The notes beneath the pieces are model-generated. The model saw only the letters and a list, made by a program, of their open reading frames with translations, had not been told where the DNA came from and made no database searches. A stretch of 64,000 nucleotides of DNA from positions 19,648,892-19,712,891 of the forward strand of contig CM060481.1 of the NCBI GenBank assembly GCA_030544235.1, written 5' to 3'. This document shows, in pieces, positions 36,501 through 48,500 of the stretch. How positions within the stretch are numbered: the first letter of the stretch is position 1; each line of letters begins with the position of its first letter. Made by a program: the position numbers and the translations under genes. The DNA is from Lepturacanthus savala (Eukaryota; Chordata; Actinopteri; Scombriformes; Trichiuridae).

Positions 36501-39500
36501 TTTGGATATACATCTTCAATCTTTCCAGTTGATAGTTTGAAGTTTAGTGGTTTTTGATTTTTGTCCTTCCAGATATTCTTGCAGTGCTCCTCTCTGATGT
36601 GTTGCTCTTGCTACACGAGAAGGACCAGAGATATGTATTTGCTACAGTGGTGAGTAATTTATCCAAAATTTTCCTCAGTATAAAACGATCTGGCAAAAAA
36701 CATTGTATACTAAAGGAGAATATTCAATGAAGAAAGATATGGGTGGGAACATAATTTTCACTCTGTCTTCCACCACTTTTTTAATACTACTTTAATACTA
36801 AGTATTAGTAATTTTTCCTTTATCTTCCTCTCCTTCATCTTGTTATTCCCCCAGGATAACAAGCCGTCAGTGATCTCTCTCCAGAAGCTGATTGTCAGGG
36901 AAGTGGCCCACGAGGAGAAAGCCATGTTCCTTATTTGTGCTTCGTCCAATGAGCCAGAGATGTATGAGATCCACACCATGTCCAAGGAGGAGCGAAACAT
37001 TTGGATGACACAGATACGGCAAGCTGTTGAGAGGTAGCTGTGATTAACGAAATTGCCATAATACATGTTATTGCACATTTATACAGAAGGAACAGAGAAT
37101 GCAAAACAGCCATATTTTATTACCATATTATTTGTTTGCTCCACTTGTAATGGCATCTGTCCTGACCCCCCTGTCAGCTGTCCACCTACAGAAGAGAGGC
37201 TGTTCAGTGAGGAGGAAGAGGCAAGAGCTTCCAGGTTCAAAGAATTTCAAGGTAAAAAAAAAAATGCCCTGGGGAAATTCTTATTCCAAGCCATGAGGGG
37301 GTGCTCATGTGTCATTTTAACATTCAAATTGGCAGAAGTTGCTTTGATTTCCTTTTCCTTCACATCCTAATATCATAGATTCAAATAATTTGAGGGCACA
37401 CGTTAACACGTTATAAAACCAAGGCTGTTTAAAACATTTACAAATCACACACCACCTTAAAGAGTGAGTGCTGATGTATGGATGCACCAGAATTAAGTTT
37501 GTGATGAATTGTAAATCCTGACTCATGTTTTAAGATATTAGGGCTTTTTAATTTGATTTTGTGTTCCCGTTTGTAGAACGGCTGAGCCAGAAGGATGCAG
37601 TAATCGTCCAGGCTCTTACTGAGAAGCTGCAGCTGTTTGCAGACATGGCCGAAACAGTGGCAGGTCTGGAGGACACGGCTTCTCGTTCCAGACTGCTTCT
37701 ACGAGGAGACGCCTCAGACCTCCAGCAGGGGGAGGCCCTGCTCAAAGGAGCCATCACTGAGGGTAGGACAGTGCTATGTTATGAGTCTATCTAGACTGTG
37801 TTGATGAATTCACTGTTATCCCTGTGAACCACTCACTGTAAAACCTTTTCACCTTTCATGTCCTATCTCTATTCATTTAGTGGAGAACCTCCAGAACCTG
37901 CTACAGTCTGGAGTGAGGGAGGAACCTCCGACCTCACGGCTGGATGAAGGAAGCGGCTCTGGAGTTCTGCCCAGGAGAGCAGACACCTTTGGGGGCTACG
38001 ACAGCAACCCCAGCATCCTCAGTAAGAGTGAGTCCAGGACACTCGATGCCCTGAAGAAGACTACCATCTAATGGATTTGCAGTGTTATTTCAGTGGAGCT
38101 TATGCCATGAATAAATTTGACTTTCTTTTTACAATGTTGTTGATTATCTTGATTTGGATCCATTTGAAAAATGTGTTAAATCGACAAAAAAAAAAAATAA
38201 CGATTCAAGAGACATAGCCACACTTTTCCGTGTATATGCTTGTTCCTGTTCAGTATGTGTTGTTGTCGATGTATCTGTTTTTCTGGTCAGTTTGGTTTCA
38301 TTGTGCTTGTGTGTCACGGTTTGTTTCTGTCGGTGTTTGTGTGCCTGTGCCAGATGGCAGTGTGAAGAAGAACTTTTCTGGCGAGTCGAGAAACAGAGAC
38401 CGAAGCCAGAGAGCCAGCTCTGACCCTCAGCTCAAAGACCTCTGTGGCAGCCACACTCTGGAGCAGACGGTAGGGGCACAACACACACACATTCACACAC
38501 ACGCTCACACACACATGAGTCAGTATTATTTCCTGTAAATAGTAATAACCAAAACAAGCCATCTGGAAAGTTTCCATGTCCTGATGTTTACTGTAACTCT
38601 GTTCTCTCATTTGTTTATAAATGGTTAAAGCCTTGATAAAACTATGTACTCCAAACATTGATTTAACTTCCAGTAAATCCTGGTGCTTGAGAATAATCGG
38701 GCAGATAAAATGTAATGACATGCTGCTGACAGTGTTCAGCGTGTGTGAAAAAGAAAACCAGGCTTGCTCTATACCAAAGAATCTGTTACAATGCTGTCAA
38801 AAAGTTCATAGACTTTGCAAAATTACATTACCAAACCTAAAGTGTTATGTTTCTTGCAATGCACTGTGAAATATTTTATCATTATGATAATGTAGCAATC
38901 TTTCCAGTGAGCCACCATGCACATTTGACCTGAATTGAATGGAACCACGACAGTTGCATTATAATGATGTTATTCTGAATACAGTTGCTATTTATAAAAC
39001 TAGATTATATATTTGTTTTCGTTTTATTTGCCATAAAATTCATATGAGACTCTGGCTCCTCAAACAAGGCCTGTTTTAGATTGAGTTTTTTTTCTGTGTG
39101 GGCTGGGCAGACACATGTTTTTAGAGCAGAGAATGCTGAATAATTTTCCATGGTTTTATAAACAGACTTGACTTCTATAACTTGTTCTCTGAGGTCTAAA
39201 AAGGTGAAGGGGTGAACCGGTTTTGTTGACCTGGTGACATCGTGGGTTGTGGGGAAAGGGGAAGATGTTGAGTTTCAGATTTTAGGCTGACTTCAACTTT
39301 AAAGTCACACAAATGAAGAAATTCATCTGTGGGCCCAATGCACGTATTACGATGACATTTTCCTCCACTAGAACTGAGAAGTGCGAAGAATGTTTTGTGC
39401 ACATGATCATAACATTTTATTTAAAGGCTTTTTAAGGCCTTTGCCAAAACAAACACCAAATAAATAAATTAAAAACTAAATTAAATACAATTTAATTAGG

Positions 39501-42500
39501 GGAACGCACGTTGTGTAGCCATACTAGGCATCAGTCAGTGTGTTTTGTAATTATATTTCATTAGTATGACTTGCTTTGTGTCTCACTGTTGACACTCAGG
39601 TTGATGAGAGCTGCTGCTCTCCTGCCAGATGGAACCGCATCTGGTCCAACTCCTTCCCCGAGGCTGAGGTTAGCTCCTCTTCTCTGAACCTTGTCACCTT
39701 GTGTTACACAACATTGCTGGATTCAGTATTTATAGCCGTGCCTGCTGAGTTTAAAGGTGGACTCAACAGTAGTTTGCTAATCCAGGAAAATACTGTGCTG
39801 TTTTGGCGACACTGATGGTAATTTGATTATGATAACCTTGTCTGTGTCTCCTTCTCAGTTCTTCGACAGAGTGCTGATGCTTTCCCAGAGGCTCTACAGT
39901 CTAGAGGTACTGTAATACTGTCTCCTACACTGTTAATGCTCGGTCTGTACAGGCTCACAGTAGATTCATAGTGGAATAGACACTGTTACACATTTTGCAG
40001 CCTTAGATATTCATTGGATATGTAATCTATCTGTACATAAATCTGTGACATATTGGATTTTGAAAAAAAAAAAAACACTCATTGAACAAATGGTTCTAGT
40101 TGTAGAGCAGGGATACCTACAATTATCTGCGTTCCCTACAGAAATATGTAGTTTCTTCTGATTCACATTGAATCAGAGGCCACAGCCTGTTACACATATG
40201 TAATTAGCCAATCATGTGGCAGCAACCTAATGCTTAAAAACACACAGGCATAGTCAAGAGGTTGTTGTTGTTAAGAACAAACATCAGAATGGGGCAGAAA
40301 TGTCGTCTATGTGTGCATGGACAGGGTGGTTTGAGTTTCTCAGAATCTGCTGATCTTATGTGATTTTCACATGTTGTAGTCTGTTTTTTACAGAGAATTG
40401 TGTGGAAAACATTCACTGGTTGTCAGGTCTGTCGGCAAATATTGCCTTGTTAATGAGAGGTTAGAGAAAACTGGTTCAATGCAGATAACTATAACTCATA
40501 TAACCACAATTTACAACAGTGTAATACAGAAAAATTGCTGAACACACAACACATCAGACCTTGAAGTGAATGGGTCATACTGGGTCTTCTAGAAACAATG
40601 GAAAAGGGATGTTTTTTCAATACTTCCATCATTCTATGAGCTATAAGTATTTAGACGCAGCAAGACTTGACTGAGTTGGTTAATTGCATATTGGATGCAC
40701 CTAGATCCACTGAACTTTAACATTATTTGTTGTTTTTACACGAATACCATCATAAACTCTACACCCTTGTGAAATATCAGGAAATATGAATATCTACATA
40801 CTGTCCAAGCACATGTTCATTCCGTTTCATTCATTGGTGTATGGCTCAAACATGGCGTGACCTTCTGTTTTTTTTTCCTTCCATCACTCACTCTATCTCC
40901 AGGCCATCATATCGCAGCAGGACAGCCACATAGAGCTGCAGCGGGCCTCTCTGACAGAGCGGGCTTCTCTACCTGGACGCCACAGAGGAAACGTGCTTCT
41001 GGAGCAGGAGAAACAGCGCACCCTGGCCCTGCAGAGAGAGGAGCTCGCCAGCTTCCACAAGCTGCAGTCCCAGCACCGGCAAGAGCAGCAGCGCTGGGAG
41101 AAGGAGCGGGAGAGGCACCGGCAGCAAGTGGAGGCCACAGAGAGCAGGCTCCGACAGAGGGAGGAGGAGTGCAGGCGGCTGAAGGTAAAGTACCTAGTCC
41201 TACCCGTATATATAAAATATTCCAGCTTAGTCTACTCAAATGTTGCAACCTTGTTTGTTCTTTCTGTGCAGGAGCGTCTGGCAGAAGAGAGGGTGGAGCT
41301 GGAGAGGCAGAGGGAGACTTACCAGCAGGACCTGGAGAGGCTGCGGGAGTCCACCAGAGCGGTGGAGAAAGAGAAGGAACGCCTGGAACACCAGAAGAAG
41401 ATTAAGAGGAAAACTATTGAGGTGGGGAACCTGTGATGGACATAAGCAGACAGCCAACAGTACTACTAAATACAATATTCGACTATGCAGAAAATATACG
41501 CTGTAAAAGGCTAGCATTAAGAAGATAACAGAGGCTCAAGTAAAGTGTCTAAATTCATTCATCTAAAATAAGTACGCTAGGAAGTTTCTTTATGGTTTTG
41601 TTTAACGACTATTTTTAAACACTTTTAATTCTTATAATTTATCATGAAGGTGGATTTTCACATGATGCTTTTGAAAAGGAAATGCTTTGAAATATGTGCT
41701 GCCCTTTTTAAAGGTGTGTGTGAGGAGGAGGTAAAGTAGGTTGAGGTGCTGGGTGACGGTGAGATGAATGGGTAATTACGATTACAAGCAGGATAAAGAA
41801 TCAGAAGGGGTTTTCCCGCTTGTCCTGCCTCCTCTTTCGCTATTTTCTTGCTTCAGTTTTCCGAACCTCACCCTCCTTTGGCTCTCCTCGTCTTCCTTCT
41901 ATCCAGTCCCCTGGGCATGAATCCAGTACCCACCCTTCTAAGGTACTTGTGAAACACTGAAGAATCAAATATATTATAAAAGCCTCAGCAGTGGCCCATT
42001 AAATCTGTTTCCTGCCAGAAAGTCTCCAAACCCAGTGATGCATATCTCCTTCCCAACATCAGCTCCCCAGTCTCCTTTTGTACAAAAATGGCATTTCAGA
42101 CTAATTGCTCATCAGTCAAATTTTCTTGATGCACTGAATGAATCTTCAGTTCCTGTGTTCAGGCCCTCTTACTGGTTTAAAAGCGGCACTGATTTCAGCT
42201 CCCACAACCTCTTTCATCGATGGGAACTAATGATAAACACACATACAACAGAGTTCACCTCTGAGCACTCAACCCAGGAATCCACCTATGTATAGAGAAG
42301 CCTTTCCCTTCACCGCCCTTCACCTCGTTCTCTGTTCTTTATTTCCTGTCTTTGCTTACTTGTATCCCTCATCTCTCCTTGCAGCACAATGCGGGCCATT
42401 GTTTGTGAGTTTCATGGGAGAAAGATTCACTGACTGTAATTTCATGCCTTGTGCTAACAGATATGTCAAGGAGCTACAGTAAAGTTACTTAATATAAGTT

Positions 42501-45500
42501 GTTTTCAAAGGAGCATATCATGGTTTGGTTGATTGTCATTCTCTGGAAAGCTGCGGAGGTGGGGTTAAAGGAAACTGTGTAGCATGGGAAGACATATCTT
42601 TATACAGACTATCTTCTTAACAAGCCAAGAAAGATAGACTTACTGTCACTTGTTGTCAAGAACTGATTGTTTTATTACTCATTAGATCAGTGTTGCACAT
42701 GATTGTCTTATACAAGTTAAGTCAATTTTATTTGTATAGGCCAAAAATCACAGGTTCAGGAGCTTTACAGTTTATACAGCAATACAATATCCCCTGTTCT
42801 TAGACCCTTGAATGGAATAAGGGAAAAATCCATTAAAAACAACAAAGAAATTCTTTAAAAAGAAAATATGGGTGAAACCTCAGGAAGAAAGGAGGGGGTC
42901 CTTCTTCTTCTAAGATGGATTGATATAGAATTTAGTGGTTCTTCAGGGGTCCCTGAAGAGGTGCAGGGGTCCCCAAAATAAGGAGAAGAATTTAGTTTTA
43001 CTATAATTCCACAATGAGAGAGTGCAGAGCATTTGTATAGAGGACTGCAATAATTTAAAATAAATAAATACTATTTAATTTAGTATGAATTACCTAATAG
43101 TTTATTATCCCTTTTAAAGTTTAATTTCAAATTTACTTTTTCCATTTTATATATTGAGGTGAAAATGAATTCGCATTTACATCATGATTGAATAAAGAAA
43201 TACATAGAAGAAATAATAAATAAAATGTAAATTCAATCTGAAAGTAATACACAAATCGATTAAATGGAAAATTAAATATGGACATTTACTAATTTATTTA
43301 TGTAGAGAGTCATTTATTCTTTATTACGGCAGTTTCAGTCCTCCATAGCTTTGGCCTTGGGTTACTGACACTTTCTTTTAAAACATCTTAAAGCACAACT
43401 TTTATCAGAGGGTCTGTGGTCTAGTTGACATGAATTTATAGGGTCCTTGATGTGAAAAAATTAGATGTTGAGTACAGAACAGAATGCATGATTTTAAACA
43501 GGGTAAGAACATTTAAGAGTGTGACACCTGATTAGTCATGAATACTGAAGAGAACTCAACTACCTTAGTCACACACAGTCATTAGGTGGAGGCCATATAA
43601 CACACGTAATGATGGGACTGTTTCCTCTGACTAATAACCACAGTATACTGAACTGAGTGAGTCAATGTCCTCTAGCAGAAAAAGTTAGTATCTGCCAGTG
43701 TACAGGGTTGAATCTGTGTTTTCCTAGAAGTACAGATCACCTGATCGGCTGTCTGCCAGCGTCTCTAAGCGGACTGATACACATGCATATTTCTGACCAA
43801 GGCCGTCTCCAGTGATGTCATTAGTGCCCCTCCACTGCCTGACGCTGTCTCTATCTGATAACTCCTCTTCATTCTGCATACCAAGCTCAGGCTGACTGAC
43901 GGATGACACAAAGTCATCCATTCATGTCTTGACTTGTCCCTGAAAATAAGCTCTGCTACTTTTTTTTTTTTTCCTAACCAATTGCATATTCCATTTTTTT
44001 TAATATCCATCTACTGTAATTTTACTCATTACTTTGAAAAGCTTGTGTCAGGCATCCAACTCATCCATTTTTGTCATCCCATGGATTTCATGGCAACCCT
44101 TGAAACAGAACCAGCTGACATGAGTTATTACACTCATCATCTCATTACAGCAGAAGGCAGCTCTTTGACAGTGAGTCGTACCTACTGTAGCACGAGCTTG
44201 TGAGTGACTCCTGGGAAACCACAACTTGAGAAGCAAAGGAGCCTCGTGCTGGATCGACCTAATGTGGTAGGCGTCATGCAGTGACCCTGGTAATTGGAGG
44301 CCTTCACTGAAACAGTATTATGAATACGATTGGTATGCGGTTGTTTGTTGTTGTCTGTTTGCTATACAGACTACAAGATAAGATCTAAAAACCAGTGCGA
44401 TCAAGCTCATATCTGCATTTGGCAGCCCGTTACATCATGCCCATAATATTTGCTTTAGACCAGCTAAGTAGCATGGTTTTATTTTGTGTAACGTGCAGAT
44501 GTAAGTATATATATGCTATGTTGTTGGCTCTGTTATGGGACTTTCTTGGCTGCGGTAATGGGAGATTTGGAAGTAGTTTGTTCCCCCTCTGCGTCAAACA
44601 CATCAAACGGCCTTTTCATCAGCGGCAACCTCAGGATCTGTTCCAGGCTCCAGGCCAACCTGATATCAACAGACATTTAATCACCACCAGTCAACATTAA
44701 GGCTCATCAGCAAACCCATAAAGCTATGATTAGACCTCATAAAAAAAAAAAAAAAAAGCTGTGCCGCTTGTCTATGGGTTACTGAATACATGTGAATGTT
44801 TGAGGAAAGATGGTGCTAGTCTCAGCATGTCCTGAGGATAGCGGAACTTCTCTTTCATGTGTTATCTCATCACAACTCAGTTGGCCCCTTGATAAGGAAG
44901 GCATCAGCTCAGGCTTTTTTTATTGGCTCTGACCCATGACAGAAAGAGCATAGTCCTGTGAATGTCATTTTTTTTTTTTGTTTTTGTTTTTTTTAGGCAC
45001 ATACATAATCAAGGGTAGAGCTGGATTGTTATGATTTGAATGATAGTTTAGAAGAGAATTAGCTCAATGCACCAGGATTTAAGGTCAAAAGAGAACATGC
45101 ATTGAATATTTAATGGAAGGAAACTTAGAAAGAGAAACTGGGCCTATGATAAGAAGGTCAAAGGTTCAATCCACAAATAAATGAGGTGGGGGGTGCATCA
45201 ATAAATAACAATTGCCCTTATGTAAAGTACCTGATTTAACAATTAACCCTTCTCAAGAGTAGAAAACTCTAAAACTGGATTTTACCTGGCGTGAATAACT
45301 GAATATGACAGTGAACATTTCTTATACATTTAAAGTTTTGCAAAAGTCAGTACTAAAAGGTCAGTTGTAAAACAGTGTTTCTACATTCCTGAGTTATCTT
45401 TTCTTTTTTTCTTTTTATCTTTGGGCTGATTTATGGTACAGTTTTAAAAGTGTGTTGGTTTGGGGTGGAGGGGGGCAATGGGTAACTATTGGCCTGTTAA

Positions 45501-48500
45501 CACTCTGTCCATGTACACACACCTAGAGGCCTGTGACTAGCTTCTTCTTTAATCAGCTGGTAGCTGTGCCTCTGCAGAACTGAGCAAGTACATCCAGCCA
45601 GAGGACAGATATTTTCTCTGCACCATCTATCACTGCTGCAAGTTCCCACCTTTTGGCCGAACTCTGTGTGCAGCTCGACCGTGGAGCTTTATTTAATGAG
45701 TACATTGTCTATTTCAGTGTTTTTCAACCCAGTTCCTGCGGCACCTCTGCCCTGCATGCTTTAGATTGTTCTCTGCTCCGACACATCTGACTCAGATAAA
45801 TGGGTCATTATCAGGTTCTGTGGAGCTTGATGATGAACTGATAATTTGAGTCAGGTGTGTTGGAGCAGGGAAACATAAAAACCAGCACCAAGGTTGGAAA
45901 AACACTGGTCTATTTACTGAGAGATTTTATTCAGACTTGGGGTTAATCACTTGTGGAAGCATCAATTATTGATTCATCAAATGATTTTCTTGAACCAAAT
46001 AATTATTTTCATTGATAAATGTAGTTGATGAATAATTTTGTTAATTCTGTTCTCTTGGCTGCGTAATTGTTGAGCCCCAAGACACCTGGTACTAAATCAT
46101 TGTCATCACCAATGTTAATACAAAACGTCTCTGAGAAATCATCACTTTTAAATTCCTCAAGACAAACTTTGATCAGACTGGTTTACGCGCATGTTTGCAT
46201 ATCTCATTCATTCATCAGGATTAAAACTGTACATGGCTGATTTGACTTTTTGAGCCACAACATCACTAATGTTGCTGTTCCACAAATCATCTTGTCCAGG
46301 TATGATTCATTGGCCGGAATCTAATTGTCAGTGGTGTCCATTGTGCACAAGGCAGCACATTGTGCAGTGTTAGCTGAGATGCTTGGCTGCGTCTGTATGA
46401 TATGGGAGTATCCAGGCAGTTTTCAGGATGAGAGGAACCTGGCTGTATAATTAGCTAGCCCAAGCCTGTCATTAAAAGAAGCTTCTGGAACGCAGCCAGT
46501 GCTAATTGTTTATGTGCTGTCAGTCAGGACTGTTTGTGCTCTGCAGCCTGTGCATGGTTTACTGCCCTGGAAACCTGCTGTTTATGCCGCTTAATGCCAA
46601 TCACCTTGTTCTGTGAACAATGGAGCATCTGTGTGCCAAGATGAGTGAGTGCAGAAAAGGGAGAAATGATGGAGGGGAAAGAAGAAAAGGAGATTTAGGG
46701 AAGGAGTCATGGAGACTTTCCCCCTTTGTAGGGCCCCTCTCTGCCTCGGGTCATCCCGTTGAGCTCTGCTCTTCCAGATGGGGGAAGCTACAATCCACAC
46801 ACAGTCACAGTTAGATGAGTTTGCCCTTCATGCCTTGTAAAACAAGCATCATGTGTTCCCCATTGCCATAGGAAGTATTCTGCATCATCATCAATCACGG
46901 TGCATGTGGACCACATACCAAACGTAGCAGCTTAAGTTAACGACACCACAGTTAAAACAGGTGTAAAACTGGGGATATACTATGTTATGGTGATAATACT
47001 CCATCAGATGAAGGAGAGTATGTTATCTGCTCTATGATGTTTTTAGCATAAATATTCATATAATAACAAAATTTGGGTTATAGAAAGTAGCTATGTAAAA
47101 TAGCAATTGATGAAATGTTTTTAGTGTGATTTCCTATTGACTATCTATTTTATTGGAAGCTTTTTAATTGCCACATTTTTTTATCAGATTGTTTCACTTG
47201 TGAATTCAGTGGTTTTAGCAATTTAAATTCCGAGGAACAAAGAACAGCTTTGTGATGCTAAATTGTCTGATTAACAAATATAGATTTTAAGTATTAGTTG
47301 CCCAAGTGTATTGGCTTAAAACCATGCACGCTGCTCAAACATCCAAATTGAGTAAAACAGACATGCAACTTCCATGTGAGTATATACAGAAGGAGTTGCA
47401 GCAGGTCTGAATTAGCCTGTTAGGGGATGAGAAACGTTCCCAGTTCATTTAAAAGTCTCTTGACTCCAAGCTTCAAATATTCTGTTGCTTTAGGTAAATG
47501 CAAAGAAGATGTTTTGCAACCTTAATACCAAAACTGAATTTTCTCCTTGGTTGCTTTTTATGTTTTTACTTTTTCATATAATATGCTAAATATCCTCTTA
47601 TAAACACATTGGATCACAGTGTTGTAAATCTGTTTAAACTTTGGTGTTGTGCTGTTACTATAGCAAAGCACCGTTGGCTTACCAACACATACAAACACTG
47701 CACCGCTGTTACAGAAATGATTGCATGCAGATTGGATGATGATGTTGGCTCCATCTCTAGATCATCTTTCCTTCACTCTGGTAATTAAGTGGACAATGCA
47801 CTCAGTGTCTTTTATTCACTGATGTCATGAGAGACATTTTCTTGTTGTCCTGCTTGTCTAACAGCCCTGCCTATTTTGTTAGACACGCCTTTATGTGCAC
47901 AGGGACTATTAAGGGTTTTATGTTTCTCATTTTTGTGTGTGCGAGTGTGTGCGCATTGTCCTTGAGCCTCTTGGAATACATCAAAAGCCTGCACCAAACT
48001 GTGTGCTCAGCAGAAAGTAGTGGCATGTGTTTCTTATTCCCTCTTAGCCCATAAATACCCTTCTCCTCAACAGATTGTATTTCTGTAATGGCACGGCGTC
48101 ACACAGATTATTTTGTGTATGTGTGTATGTGCTCTGTACTCTTAAGAAGTTGTTAAAGTTTTTTTTTCTTTTAACATATTCTCATACATAACCCACAGTG
48201 CAGTCTGTTTCCACATGCATACATGATGCTCCATGGCTCTGATTTCAAACTGAATGTGACCACAAATATGAATTACAGCTCGGAGTTGGGGAAGTAGTCC
48301 TTTTGTGAACTCGAACCTCATTTGATGATGTTTGCAACGACTGAAGAAGACTTGAGTCACCTTTCAGGAACTAACTCTCTGCCTCTCCTCCAGGTGGCTC
48401 CTCTGTCTGGCAGCCTGAACGGGGAGCTCCTCATGTCCTCCAGCCTGGGCAGCTCCACCAGCGTCTCCGAGCTGCCCCAGAAGGCCCTGGTGCGCGCCAG

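Larger units (their letters stand above)
41422..48393 (+). other. arhgef18: Intron 29 of arhgef18 (7.0 kb)
   Basis: Contains a candidate 36-nt microexon (41907-41942), a dispersed repeat (42719-42905), an A-run (44741-44756), and a hAT-type MITE with intact target duplication (45715-45907). The remainder is AT-rich, with no coding exon seen. Confidence 0.75.
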
